Counted from the stretch's first letter, positions 36,194 through 46,289 are shown. The stretch: 64,000 bases of DNA from Bacteroidales bacterium (GCA_023229245.1 JALNZU010000008.1:1-64000), one strand, 5' to 3'. Translations and numbers: made by a program. Notes: generated by a model not told the origin, from the sequence alone.

Positions 36194-39100
36194 ATGGAAA
36201 AAAGAATTACCAATCTTATGATGCTTGTGCTGTGTGTTAGCACTATGTTATTTTTCAATACCAAGTCGGCCTTTTGTCAGTATGATACACCCATTACTGT
36301 TGAGGCTGAACGTTATTCTTCTGTTTTTGGTGAGATTGTCAGAGAATCGCCTGAATACTTTTCATTGCAAAGGGGTTTTGGCCCAAGCGAAATGCATTTG
36401 CTTGATACATTATCAAGTGAGGAAAGACTATTTATTGAATCAGAGATTGATCCACCGGCAATTGGGGTTATTCGCGATTTACAGCAACCAATTGTATTTA
36501 ATTTAAGGCAGATAGAAATTCCTCCAGATGGGGAGATAACCACTTCGGGCGGAAGACTTTCAAGGATAAGTGATGAAGTATTAGTGTTTTCAACTTACAT
36601 TAAATCGGAAGAGGCAGATGAGATTAGAATATTTTTCTCGGAAGGGAATTTTCCTCATGGGGTGCAAGTGAATTTATTCAGTCAGAATGATTTTGCTTTT
36701 AATCAGATTGAGTTGAGTGGTGAGCTTGATGAATATGGTTTTTATACCCGAACTATTTTTGCAGATTATGTTATTATTCAGATAGTTATTCCCATTGAAT
36801 CTTTTGATGATGATCTTCATTTTTCAATCACAAAAGTCGTTCATGTGGATAGTATTTATATACCTGAAGACCTTCCAAGGTCTTGTTATCAGGATGCGAA
36901 TTGTCCTTATGCTAATGAATTTACATACATTGATAATTTGCATAATGCAACAGCACAGCTCACTTTTCCGATAGGCAGTGGGTATTATTTATGTTCCGGT
37001 GGTCAGTTAAACGATACGAGAGATAAAGATTTTCAGCCATTTTTGCTTACGGCCAACCACTGTATTAATACACAGGCTTCGGCTTCAGGGCTTGAAGCAC
37101 GATTCTATTATTGGTCAACATATTGTAATAGTGGTATAACAAATCCTAATTATATATTGGTCAATGGTTCTAATCTGATTGCAACGCACAATCAGTCAGA
37201 CTTTACCTTGGTTCTGTTAAAAGAAAAGGGCGGAAATTTATATTTAGGTTGGACAACTATTGCTGTAAATAATGGAGCAACCTTGCATTCAGTGCATCAT
37301 CCTGGTGGGATGCTGCAGCAATATTCCAGACATACTAATAATACTTCTCCAAATTTTACTTGTACAGACTTAAGTACATCAACTTATCATTATACAAAAA
37401 CTATTGGAGGGCAGACCGAAGGCGGCAGTTCAGGTGGTGTAATTACTAACGAAAATGGCTATGTCGTTGGACAACTTTATGGTTTTTGCGCTTTGTCAGA
37501 CTGGGATATATGTAATTACGATTCATATTATAATTTATGGGGTCGCTTCGATGCTTCATTTAACAATAATAACCTTCAATATTGGTTAAATAATGGAGGT
37601 GCAAGTGTAGCCATGTCAACCAATCCATCAACAACACTTGAGTTTGGATCACAAGCTATTGGCTCCTCAACAGATTTGAATGTAATAGTAACAAATACTG
37701 GTATTATTCCTAATTATCTTAATCTTGAAGCTGGTTCAATCTCTATTAGTGGAGTAAATGCAAATCAGTTTTCAATTATTGGTGCGACATCATTATATCT
37801 TCCACCAGGTACATCGGGAAGCTTTAAAATCAGATTTTCACCAACTTCAGCCGGGCCTAAAACAGCAATTCTTAATATACCACATAATGCAGATAATATC
37901 CTGAGTCCTTTAACAATCAGCCTCTCAGGTAGTGGTGCTGAAGAAATTTGTAAGGACTGCCCGAATTTTGATTTTGCAATATCTCCTCAGACATACTGGC
38001 AAAATCATGCTTCATCCCATGAAATGTATGGATGCAAAATGTATAGAGTAAATGTAATCAATGGTAAAACATACACATTTAAAACAGGTTGTGGAAACGG
38101 TGCAACAGCTGATTATGATACTTATTTGACACTTTTTAGTAATAGTTGTGATTCAATCGCTTATAATAATGACGGATGTGAAGAATTGCGTAGTGAACTA
38201 GAATGGACTGCAAATTATAGCGGTTTTGCATATCTGAAAGTTCGGGGATGGACTAATAAGTATGGAAGTTATACTTTAGCATATAAATTTGAAGCAGACC
38301 CATTTCTTATAATCAGCCCTACAAGCACAAATGTTGGAGTTAGTGCCGGTAATACAAGCATTGATATTAGTTCTAACATCAGCTGGACTGTGTCTGAATC
38401 TTGCGATTGGCTATCGTGCAATCCTACTAACGGAAGTGGTAACGGAACCATTACAATAAACTATGATGCAAACACAACTACACAACAAAGAAGCTGTATT
38501 ATAACAGTCAGCGGAAGCGGGATTAATAGAACATTTACACTTACTCAGCAAGCTGCTACCGCTTATATCACTTTAACACCCGTAAGCCAAACAGTTGATG
38601 CGGTTGCTGGTAGTACTGATTTTAGTATCGGTTCCAATGTCAGCTGGACTGTATCTGAATCTTGCGATTGGCTTTCGTGCAATCCTACTAACGGAAGTGG
38701 TAACGGGACAATTACAATAAACTATGATGCAAACACAACTACACAACAAAGAAGCTGTGCTATAACAGTCAGCGGAAGCGGGATTAATAGAACATTTACA
38801 CTTATTCAGCAAGCTGCTACCGCTTATATCATTTTAACACCCGATAGCCAAACAGTTGATGCGGTTGCTGGTAGTACTGATTTTAGTATCGGCTCCAATG
38901 TCAGCTGGTCTGTATCTGAATCTTGCGATTGGCTTTCGTGCAATCCTACTAACGGAAGTGGTAACGGAACCATTACAATAAACTATGATGCAAACACAAC
39001 TACACAACAAAGAAGCTGTGCTATAACAGTTAGCGGAAGCGGGATTAATAGAACATTTACACTTACTCAGCAAGCTACTACTGCTTATATCACTTTAACA

Positions 39101-40393
39101 CCCGATAGCCAAACAGTTGATGCGGTTGCTGGTAGTACTGATTTTAGTATTAGTTCCAATGTCAGCTGGTCTGTGTCTGAATCTTGCGATTGGCTTTCGT
39201 GCAATCCTACTAACGGAAGTGGTAACGGAACCATTACAATAAACTATGATGCAAACACAACTACACGACAAAGAAGCTGTGCTGTAACAGTTAGCGGAAG
39301 CGGGATTAATAGAATATTTACACTTACTCAGCAAGCTACTACTGCTTATATCACTTTAACACCCGATAGCCAAACAGTTGATGCGGTTGCCGGTAGTACT
39401 GATTTTGCCGTCAACTCCAACGTCAGTTGGACAGTGTCCGAAGCTTGTGACTGGCTAATATGCAGCCCCACAAGTGGGACTGAAAATGATATCATTATAG
39501 TTGATTATCAGGAAAACACTGATTTTCAAGCTCGTGTGTGTGAGATTACAGTCGGCAACAATGAGTTATCTTCAATTTTTACACTTATCCAACAGGGAGC
39601 CGTACCTTATCTAATAGTTGAACCGGAAAGTATTACGGTCGATGCCGAGGCCGGTCAAACAACTTTTGTCATTTCTTCCAACATCAGTTGGACTATTACC
39701 CATGAATGCGACTGGTTGAGTTACTTTCCCGGGAGCGGAACCAATAACGATACAATTATAGTCGAGTACCAGGAAAATACAGATACTCAGCAACGAAGCT
39801 GTGTCATTCGCATTGATGGGTCTGAACTATCAACCTATTTTATTGTAACTCAAGAACCTTCTTTTAATTATTTTCTTGATGTCATACCCAACGAATTAAT
39901 ACTCGATCCCTTTGCAGGAAGTGTGAATGAGTTGGCTATTATTTCCAATGATTTATGGACTATAGTGAATCAGACTGAATGGCTTTCAGTAGAACCTACA
40001 CAAGGTGCTAATAGCCAAATAATTTTATTTACCGCCACCGAAGAAAATAAAACTGGAACTGAGCGGAACTCAGACGTAATTGTTGTTGGAATTCAAACAG
40101 GGTTTAAATCAGTGACTGTTACCCAATTGCCTTATATTGGGTTAGATGACATAACAACAACATCCGCCTTTAACATTCATCCAAATCCAACAAAAGCTAC
40201 GATGACTATTACCTCCGATTGTGTGCAATACATTGAACTAAATATATATTCCCAGATAGGGGAACAAGTTCTGGCGCTGAATAATGTAGTCAATCACCAG
40301 GTCGTTGATGTATCATTTTTATCTCCAGGATTGTATGTGTTAGAAATACAGTGTAATACTTTTAGATCGGTTCAAAAATTAATAAAACTCTAA
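36194..40393 (+). CDS. T9SS-exported Lys-C-like serine protease with seven BACON-like domains
   Basis: 1399 residues from MEKRITNLMML, with a signal peptide to about residue 29. Domains in order: a propeptide-like region (30-235); an S1 lysyl-endopeptidase-type protease with LLTANHC (His289), QSDFTLVLL (Asp336) and GGSSGG (Ser413); a choice-of-anchor/HYDIN-like domain (about 475-590); a PPC-like domain (about 590-700); seven BACON-like Ig domains (702-1313); and a C-terminal T9SS sorting domain (1314-1399, FNIHPNPT and LSPGLYVLEI). It should be secreted by T9SS and anchored at the surface. A longer start at 36134 lacks a good signal peptide. BACON domains bind glycans or act as spacers. Confidence 0.85.
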   Translation: MEKRITNLMMLVLCVSTMLFFNTKSAFCQYDTPITVEAERYSSVFGEIVRESPEYFSLQRGFGPSEMHLLDTLSSEERLFIESEIDPPAIGVIRDLQQPIVFNLRQIEIPPDGEITTSGGRLSRISDEVLVFSTYIKSEEADEIRIFFSEGNFPHGVQVNLFSQNDFAFNQIELSGELDEYGFYTRTIFADYVIIQIVIPIESFDDDLHFSITKVVHVDSIYIPEDLPRSCYQDANCPYANEFTYIDNLHNATAQLTFPIGSGYYLCSGGQLNDTRDKDFQPFLLTANHCINTQASASGLEARFYYWSTYCNSGITNPNYILVNGSNLIATHNQSDFTLVLLKEKGGNLYLGWTTIAVNNGATLHSVHHPGGMLQQYSRHTNNTSPNFTCTDLSTSTYHYTKTIGGQTEGGSSGGVITNENGYVVGQLYGFCALSDWDICNYDSYYNLWGRFDASFNNNNLQYWLNNGGASVAMSTNPSTTLEFGSQAIGSSTDLNVIVTNTGIIPNYLNLEAGSISISGVNANQFSIIGATSLYLPPGTSGSFKIRFSPTSAGPKTAILNIPHNADNILSPLTISLSGSGAEEICKDCPNFDFAISPQTYWQNHASSHEMYGCKMYRVNVINGKTYTFKTGCGNGATADYDTYLTLFSNSCDSIAYNNDGCEELRSELEWTANYSGFAYLKVRGWTNKYGSYTLAYKFEADPFLIISPTSTNVGVSAGNTSIDISSNISWTVSESCDWLSCNPTNGSGNGTITINYDANTTTQQRSCIITVSGSGINRTFTLTQQAATAYITLTPVSQTVDAVAGSTDFSIGSNVSWTVSESCDWLSCNPTNGSGNGTITINYDANTTTQQRSCAITVSGSGINRTFTLIQQAATAYIILTPDSQTVDAVAGSTDFSIGSNVSWSVSESCDWLSCNPTNGSGNGTITINYDANTTTQQRSCAITVSGSGINRTFTLTQQATTAYITLTPDSQTVDAVAGSTDFSISSNVSWSVSESCDWLSCNPTNGSGNGTITINYDANTTTRQRSCAVTVSGSGINRIFTLTQQATTAYITLTPDSQTVDAVAGSTDFAVNSNVSWTVSEACDWLICSPTSGTENDIIIVDYQENTDFQARVCEITVGNNELSSIFTLIQQGAVPYLIVEPESITVDAEAGQTTFVISSNISWTITHECDWLSYFPGSGTNNDTIIVEYQENTDTQQRSCVIRIDGSELSTYFIVTQEPSFNYFLDVIPNELILDPFAGSVNELAIISNDLWTIVNQTEWLSVEPTQGANSQIILFTATEENKTGTERNSDVIVVGIQTGFKSVTVTQLPYIGLDDITTTSAFNIHPNPTKATMTITSDCVQYIELNIYSQIGEQVLALNNVVNHQVVDVSFLSPGLYVLEIQCNTFRSVQKLIKL
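38297..40132 (+). repeat. Tandem 261-bp BACON repeats inside the protease gene
   Basis: Seven units: 38297, 38558, 38819, 39080, 39341, 39602 (each 261 bp, 87 codons) and a longer last unit from 39863. Units 2, 3 and 4 differ from their neighbour at about five residues each. Unit 1 is near-identical to them only in its last two thirds, and unit 5 only in its first third. Units 6 and 7 are diverged. The repeated core contains SESCDWLSCNPTNGSG. This pattern points to recent unequal exchange in the centre of the array. Confidence 0.92.
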
Positions 40394-41345
40394 CTTCATG
40401 ATCAAAAGAAAACCCGATTTCTTGTTCATATAATTCGATATGATACAGGACATCAACATATTTTAAACCATACGGATAAATGGCTTGGCAATGAGTAAAG
40501 CCGGATTGGTTGCAGTGAATATGTGAAAATACTTGAAACGACATGACAACATGCTGATTCGCTGAAATATAAACAAAGTATCTATTTACTAAAAAATTTT
40601 CAGCTGATAAGATTGTTGAGGTTTTTAAGTTAGTGGAAGACTACCTGCGAAAATTTAGTGATTATCAAGAAGAATCAGATATACAGCTACTTTGAGTGAG
40701 AAAGTTGTAGGTGAAAAACTGATATTTTAAAGTCTTTTGTACTTTACATCCCTTGAGCTGAGATTGCTGCCATACTGTAAGTTCAATACGCAGTGATAAT
40801 AAGTGTAAGCGTTTCCTGACGGTAAGCTTCGGAATAATGTTTTTTTGTACACCTTAAAGCAGGGTATAGTCATCGGTTCATGGCAAGGGGATGGGGTTTC
40901 TTTGTTGTAGTTTTCAAAGTAACGGTTTTTTTGGGGGAGCTGTACTTACTAAACATATGTCAAATTTTAAGTTACTAAGTGAGAGAGTGATCTGTTGAAA
41001 ATGAATGAAATACGTTTTGAGTGTATGTGAGGATGGTTTGAAATATAACGGTCTACTGCTTGGTGCAGAATATGAAACTCAATGGATAGAAGCCGTCATG
41101 AATCGGATTTCGATTGGGACTAACAAGCTTTTTCACAAACTGAATATGTCGATAAATTTTAGTAAACACACGGATTTAGCGGTTTGTTACGATTGTTCGA
41201 ATGATACTAAAAAGCTAAGAAATAGGTAGGTACAAATTAAGTTTACGTAAAGTATCTATAAAGCTTGATGAGTTGGTTTTACTGATCAATTTGTTAAAGA
41301 TACTTAAAATGTTTAGTTTAATTTTAGACCCTGTACTTTTTTATC
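40394..41345 (+). other. Gene-free stretch with possible gene remnant
   Basis: About 950 AT-rich bases. The plus-strand frame 40573-40695 has no start codon but reads like protein (FSADKIVEVFKLVEDYL, then a stop), possibly a broken gene, perhaps transposase-like; I cannot confirm a family. A 74-codon frame at 41005-41229 has no recognisable product. No inverted-repeat ends or target duplications were seen. Confidence 0.35.
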
Positions 41346-41353
41346 TACGTTTG
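41323..41353 (+). promoter_or_regulatory. Promoter of the beta-helix lipoprotein gene
   Basis: -7 box TACGTTTG at 41346-41353 is an exact TAnnTTTG; TTTA at 41323-41326, 19 bases upstream, fits a -33 element with one mismatch. It predicts an AT-rich leader of about 75-80 bases. Confidence 0.5.
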
Positions 41354-41436
41354 CGGCTCAAACAACCGGAGATAATATTTTACTGTTTAATAAATATATA
41401 AAACAACTAATGTTTAATTTTAAATTTTTAATAATA

Positions 41437-42711
41437 ATGAAAAAAAGAATGTATTATGAAAAAGCATTGCTTTTTGGTGTTGCTATCATAGTATTTGGCT
41501 TGTTTTCTTGTGATAAAGAAACAGAAATTGAAATTGAGGTTGACGGGGAGAAGCCACCTATTGAGTTGGATTGTAGCATATTTACCGAAGATGTTACTTT
41601 AACTAGTGATCCGGATCGGCCAGTTGATTATATAGTGGATTGCTATATTGATTTTTCCAGAGTCACCCTGACGATTGAACCCGGAACTGTAATCGAGTTT
41701 ACAGAGAATGGTAGGATTAATATTGAAAGATATTTTGAAGATCATACTGGTGCTATCATTGCAAAGGGGACTGCTGATCAGCCTATTGTGTTCAGAGGTA
41801 CTAAAGCTGTACAAGGGCACTGGCAAGGTATAAATATTGGCACCTTTAATAATGTTAATGAATTGGATTATGTTATTATTCGTGATGCCGGAAGTGAGCC
41901 ATGGAGTCCAAGTATGGTACAAGGTGGCTTATCAATAGGTAGTGTGAATAATGGGTATGGAAGAGTTAAACTGACTAATAGCCAGATTTTAAATAACAGA
42001 AAATATGGCTTAGATATTACACAAACATCAAGTACACTGACAGAACAACATATTATTTCTGGTAATGTTTTTAAGGACAATGAAACACCTGTTTTGGCTG
42101 CTATTCATACACTTCATTTGTTAGACCCTTCAAATGAATTTACAGGTAATACTATCAATGAAATTAGAGTTGACCCAATGCCTAATTCCACACATCCTAC
42201 CTTAGTAGATGGTACCTGGCATAATCATCATGTCCCTTATGTGTTTCAGTCTGGGGTAAATATCAATAGTAAGATCACTATTGCACCCGGCGCTGTGTTA
42301 AAGTTCCCGGTAAATTCCTATTTGAGTACTACAGATACCCAATATGGAGGTACAGGTGGAGCTTTAATTGCAAGAGGAACCGCTGAAGAACCTATTGTTT
42401 TTACCGGCGTTGAACCAATCGAACGACTGTGGTCTGGTATAAAAATTGAAACACATTATCCTGCTAATGAGATATCGCATGCAATTATAGAATATACCGG
42501 AATAAATGCATCTGATCCGGAATATGTATATAATGTTAAAGTAGGAACAAGCCAATATTTAAAAATACATAATGTAACATTTAATCATTCCAATAAAAGC
42601 GAATGTGCTGTTTGGGCACTCTATCATGATGAATGGAATTATGCTATTGTGGATATAGACCTTTCAACCATATATGTGGAAGAGGGACATTGTGTATATA
42701 GAGATTATTAA
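41437..42711 (+). CDS. Putative lipoprotein with parallel beta-helix region
   Basis: 424 residues from MKKRMYYEKALL. A lipoprotein signal peptide ends at Cys25 (GLFSC), followed by DKETEIEIE, an acidic stretch that may act as a surface-export signal. Two similar halves each open with a motif like LTIEPGTVIEFTENG or ITIAPGAVLKFPVNSYL, then AIIAKGTADQPIVFRGT or ALIARGTAEEPIVFTGV, typical of right-handed beta-helix proteins. No catalytic residues are apparent. It is likely a surface glycan-binding or structural protein. An upstream ATG at 41410 would spoil the signal peptide. Confidence 0.72.
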   Translation: MKKRMYYEKALLFGVAIIVFGLFSCDKETEIEIEVDGEKPPIELDCSIFTEDVTLTSDPDRPVDYIVDCYIDFSRVTLTIEPGTVIEFTENGRINIERYFEDHTGAIIAKGTADQPIVFRGTKAVQGHWQGINIGTFNNVNELDYVIIRDAGSEPWSPSMVQGGLSIGSVNNGYGRVKLTNSQILNNRKYGLDITQTSSTLTEQHIISGNVFKDNETPVLAAIHTLHLLDPSNEFTGNTINEIRVDPMPNSTHPTLVDGTWHNHHVPYVFQSGVNINSKITIAPGAVLKFPVNSYLSTTDTQYGGTGGALIARGTAEEPIVFTGVEPIERLWSGIKIETHYPANEISHAIIEYTGINASDPEYVYNVKVGTSQYLKIHNVTFNHSNKSECAVWALYHDEWNYAIVDIDLSTIYVEEGHCVYRDY

Positions 42712-42745
42712 ACAAGGATACGAACTTTAAAAGGTTAATGTGTAT

Positions 42746-42784
42746 AAACGGGCTGCCTTTATAGGTAGCCTGTTTATTTTTTTT
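42746..42784 (+). terminator. Rho-independent terminator of the beta-helix lipoprotein gene
   Basis: A 13-bp stem (42746-42758 with 42763-42775, two G-T pairs) with loop TTAT is followed by a long T run. It starts 34 bases after the stop codon. Confidence 0.85.
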
Positions 42785-43283
42785 ATACATACAAGTATTT
42801 TTAAAATTGAAATATTTGAATTCAATATTTATATTCTTTGTTCTATTTTGAATTTTTGACTTAAGAACAGTCGGATTGAATAGAAAAATTGCAATTGTCA
42901 TTCCGTTATATTAATTCATAATATAATACTCTGATTTTTTTTAGTTCCCCTTGATTCGTATTTCTACTTTAGTCGAATCATTACTATACACTCAATTTAT
43001 TTTGATGTGTAGCAATGTGTAAAGTAAAGTGGATAAAAATCGTCATAAACCCAGCTTCAGTTTGGTTAACAACTTTTTCATCAAACTCAACAAGCCGGCA
43101 TCCTTCAATAAACTCTTGGATTTTCAGGTCAACTAAGATCATTTTCCGGATTTTGTTAAAAAGCTGTATATTAGTCACAAAAGGCTCATTAAACTACGGT
43201 GAAGCCTGTTTTAGTTTGAGATTCACAATCTTTAATCCATAAAATTATAGGTTTTTCTCTTTCCTACGTAAAACGTTTTTGTG
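42785..43283 (+). other. Gene-free stretch before the KamA-type gene
   Basis: About 500 AT-rich bases after the terminator. Two overlapping frames on opposite strands (42984-43178 minus, 43015-43242 plus) have no recognisable product and cannot both be real. I see no RNA fold or repeat. Confidence 0.4.
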
Positions 43284-43291
43284 TAGATTTG
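43284..43291 (+). promoter_or_regulatory. Possible -7 box upstream of the KamA-type gene
   Basis: TAGATTTG matches TAnnTTTG exactly, about 75 bases before the GTG start, but no matching -33 element is present. Confidence 0.3.
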
Positions 43292-43365
43292 TAGGTTAGC
43301 TTGAGAAATCATTCGCATCTGTTGCATCCTTTTTCCCGACAGCTTGCATAAAATTTAGTAATAAA

Positions 43366-45522
43366 GTGAAAACCCCTTATACAAAGTTCTACTATTTCGA
43401 TAAGATTAGCATTACTCCTCGTTCTCATAAAATTCTTCAGGAGCTTCTCGATGAACATCCTGATATCTATCAACTTCTTATGCGAGCCGATACCGATCAT
43501 GATGCGGTTCAAGCGATCCAAACCTGGATAAGTGGCTTTATCAACAAGCGTCCGCTTCTGAAGGCTTATCTGTTAGACAAGACTCAAACCCATATTCCAT
43601 TCCATCGTCTTAGCTGGCAGGATTATGGCATCCTTCGCTGTTGGGACTATATCGAACATGCCGGTAGATTGTTTAAAGACCCCAATCTGAATGATGAATA
43701 TGTGATCTCGCATCCTATACGCCAGCTTTGGCTTGCTGTCAAAGAAGGCATAGGAGGAGCTGAGCCGGGTTTTTTTATTGATATGCAAATGATGTTTCGA
43801 CAGATAAAAGCTACAGATCGCTATAGCTTGCCTGACGAGAAGCAGCTTATCGATTGGATGAATAAGCACCCTAGCGGATTGGATGAAGAAGTGATTGCTA
43901 TGCGACAAAAAAATAAAGAGCGTATCCTGCGTATTTTCATCAAAAAGATGGATCAAGGTCTGCTTAGCAGTAAGAGGTATCAGTTTCCCGACGGGGCTGA
44001 TGAAAGGGAGAAGTACCGTCTTGCCGAAGCCTGGTGGGACGAAAGAAATTTTCATCTGCGTTTTGCGGTACGCAAGCCTGATCTTCTGAATGAATATTTA
44101 GATCATTCGCTTAGCCGCGAAACTATGGAGTTGCTGCACAAGGCCTACAAGCGCGGTATTCCATTTTTTGTCAACCTGTATTATCTGTCGTTGCTTCATG
44201 TGGGAAGCAATACCCGTCTTGCCGGTACCGATCTGGCTATACGCGACTATGTGTTTTACAGCAGAGAGTTGATAGAAGAGTTTGGTAAGATACGGGCATG
44301 GGAAAAAGAAGATAGGGTAGAACCCGGTAAACCCAATGCCGCAGGTTGGATACTACCCGAAGGAAATAATATTCACAGGCGCTATCCGGAGGTGGCTATT
44401 CTCATTCCTGATACCATAGGACGTGCATGTGGCGGACTATGTGTGAGCTGTCAACGGATGTACGACTTTCAGAACGGAAGACTCAACTTCAATCTGGATA
44501 AGCTGAAACCTAAGGAATCCTGGACTGATAAACTCAAACGCCTGCTTGATTATTTCGAAGAAGATGAGTTTTTGGAAGATATACTGATCACTGGAGGTGA
44601 TGCCTTGATGAGTAGGGACCGCTCGTTGAAAAATATTTTAGACGCAGTGTTAGAGATGGCTCAGCGCAAACGGGAGAATAATAGAAAAACACCATCAGAC
44701 AAACAAAAGGCTGAGATTAAGCGTGTCCGTCTTGGTACCCGACTTCCGGTTTATCTGCCGCAGCGAATCACACCCGGGTTGTGTGAGATACTGTACGATT
44801 TCCGACAGAAGGCAATGCAGGCTGGAATCACACAATTTGTCATACAAACTCATTTTGAGACTGCGATGGAAATTACACCTGAAGCCCGACAGGGTATTGA
44901 ACGGTTGTTGGCTACCGGCTGGATAGTATCCAATCAACAGGTGTTTACAGCAGCCGCTTCACGAAGAGGACATACCAACAAACTACGTCAGACACTCAAC
45001 GACTTGGGTGTGTTGACGTATTATACCTTCTCGGTCAAAGGGTTCCACGAAAACTATCATAACTTTGCTACCAACGCCCGTGCTGTGCAGGAAAGTATAG
45101 AAGAGAAACGATTGGGTGTACCGGATCAAGAAGCCATGAAAGAGTTAGGAGATATTGTACAGCAAGCTCCCAACTTGTCCGAAGAACTCACTGCTTTTCG
45201 GCAGAAACATCATCTTCCTTTTGCTGCTACCGACCGCAATGTGTTGAATATGCCTGGAGTAGGCAAAAGTCTGACATTCCGAACTATAGGATTGACACGT
45301 TTTGGAAGACGCATACTTGAGTTTGAACACGACCGATCGCGTAAACACAGTCCGGCCATCAACAAAATGGGTAAGATCACCATCATCGAAAGCAAGTCGG
45401 TCATGGAGTATTTAGATCAGATAGAGGCCATGGGCGAGGAGAGCAGCGAATACCTTAGCATATTCGGTTATAGTTGTAATGAGACCGAGATATTGCCGGA
45501 AATATGGGAGTTGACAAAATAA
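43366..45522 (+). CDS. KamA-family radical SAM protein (lysine 2,3-aminomutase-like)
   Basis: 718 residues from a GTG start. The radical SAM cluster motif C355-x3-C359-x2-C362 (ACGGLCVSC) lies in the middle, and the PLP-lysine region of the family seems present as MPGVGKS with Lys634. The length is far above the roughly 420 residues of lysine 2,3-aminomutase. The first 330 residues contain no domain I recognise, and residues about 440-465 hold a charged insertion. Family members shift an amino group using SAM and PLP. The substrate is unknown. No ATG lies near the N-terminus, and GTG gives continuous conserved-looking sequence. Confidence 0.8.
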   Translation: MKTPYTKFYYFDKISITPRSHKILQELLDEHPDIYQLLMRADTDHDAVQAIQTWISGFINKRPLLKAYLLDKTQTHIPFHRLSWQDYGILRCWDYIEHAGRLFKDPNLNDEYVISHPIRQLWLAVKEGIGGAEPGFFIDMQMMFRQIKATDRYSLPDEKQLIDWMNKHPSGLDEEVIAMRQKNKERILRIFIKKMDQGLLSSKRYQFPDGADEREKYRLAEAWWDERNFHLRFAVRKPDLLNEYLDHSLSRETMELLHKAYKRGIPFFVNLYYLSLLHVGSNTRLAGTDLAIRDYVFYSRELIEEFGKIRAWEKEDRVEPGKPNAAGWILPEGNNIHRRYPEVAILIPDTIGRACGGLCVSCQRMYDFQNGRLNFNLDKLKPKESWTDKLKRLLDYFEEDEFLEDILITGGDALMSRDRSLKNILDAVLEMAQRKRENNRKTPSDKQKAEIKRVRLGTRLPVYLPQRITPGLCEILYDFRQKAMQAGITQFVIQTHFETAMEITPEARQGIERLLATGWIVSNQQVFTAAASRRGHTNKLRQTLNDLGVLTYYTFSVKGFHENYHNFATNARAVQESIEEKRLGVPDQEAMKELGDIVQQAPNLSEELTAFRQKHHLPFAATDRNVLNMPGVGKSLTFRTIGLTRFGRRILEFEHDRSRKHSPAINKMGKITIIESKSVMEYLDQIEAMGEESSEYLSIFGYSCNETEILPEIWELTK

Positions 45523-45560
45523 AAAGATTCAACAGTCTGTATATGAATGATTGACAAGTC

Positions 45561-46037
45561 TCAGTCTTGTTCAAAAAAAGAATCAACACCCGGATAGTAA
45601 AACGTACTACGGGCCAGTTCCTCCGAAAACAAATAATAATCCACTTTTGCGGTAGAGCATAAGGTATGTTCGTTATCCCAGAGCTGAACCTGAATGATGG
45701 CATGCTTTTCCTGTATTGATTCTACTCTGGCTTCCAACTTTAAAGGTGATTTTTCTATATATACAGGTTTCAGATATTTGATCTGGATCTCGCTGGTGAA
45801 GCCCGATGTCTTGCACAGCACCTGCATAGCCCATGAAGCTATTTCATCTATTGCTGCTGCAACTATCCCGCCATGTAATATCTGATAAAAGCCTTGAAAA
45901 TCACTTGAAGGTGTCCAGTTGGAGTGGATGGCATTGTTGCGAAGCTCAAACTCCATCTTTAAGCCTACCGGATTATTTGGAGCACATCCGAAGCAATTGT
46001 ATTCGGGATAACGGGTGTAAGGATTCAGTAGTTTCAT
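45561..46037 (-). CDS. PaaI-type hotdog-fold thioesterase
   Basis: 158 residues. YNCFGCAPNNPVGLKMEF is the usual N-terminal block of the PaaI/YbgC-like subgroup, followed by the active-site loop LHGGIVAAAIDEIASWAM and the last strands. Members hydrolyse acyl-CoA thioesters in the cytoplasm. It stands alone, convergent with the KamA-type gene at a distance of 38 bases. The start is the only good one. Confidence 0.85.
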   Translation of the reverse strand: MKLLNPYTRYPEYNCFGCAPNNPVGLKMEFELRNNAIHSNWTPSSDFQGFYQILHGGIVAAAIDEIASWAMQVLCKTSGFTSEIQIKYLKPVYIEKSPLKLEARVESIQEKHAIIQVQLWDNEHTLCSTAKVDYYLFSEELARSTFYYPGVDSFFEQD

Positions 46038-46143
46038 AGGTTTATTTTTTTTGGTTTGTTTCCTGAAGAAGCATATGATGCATTATGCATTGAAAAACAA
46101 AGAAACTGGTACATATTCCTGCAAAGATAAGGCTTCATCCTAA

Positions 46144-46170
46144 AAAAGGCCTGCCAACCGCAGACCTTTT
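46144..46170 (-). terminator. Terminator of the rpmG-DUF4295-ftsY-rimO operon
   Basis: AAAAGG-C-CTGC at 46144-46154 pairs with GCAG-A-CCTTTT at 46160-46170 around one mismatch. On the minus strand the stem is followed by a T run. It lies about 120 bases after the rimO stop. Confidence 0.65.
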
Positions 46171-46289
46171 CTCACTAACCAAAAAATCCATTCACCAAAA
46201 TGTTACACAAATGGAACCAATGATTCGGTCGCATTACAGCAATTTTTATGCCATTATAGGATTATTCTTTCTTATGAATGGGGAGTTTT

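Noticed and set aside
38573..39334. Three 79-residue minus-strand frames spaced 261 bases apart
   Set aside because: They are antisense shadows of the BACON repeats in the protease gene.
41005..41229. 74-codon plus-strand frame
   Set aside because: No family resemblance and no promoter or partner gene; kept only as a note in the gap entry.
42984..43242. Overlapping frames on both strands before the KamA-type gene
   Set aside because: They exclude each other, and neither has recognisable features.
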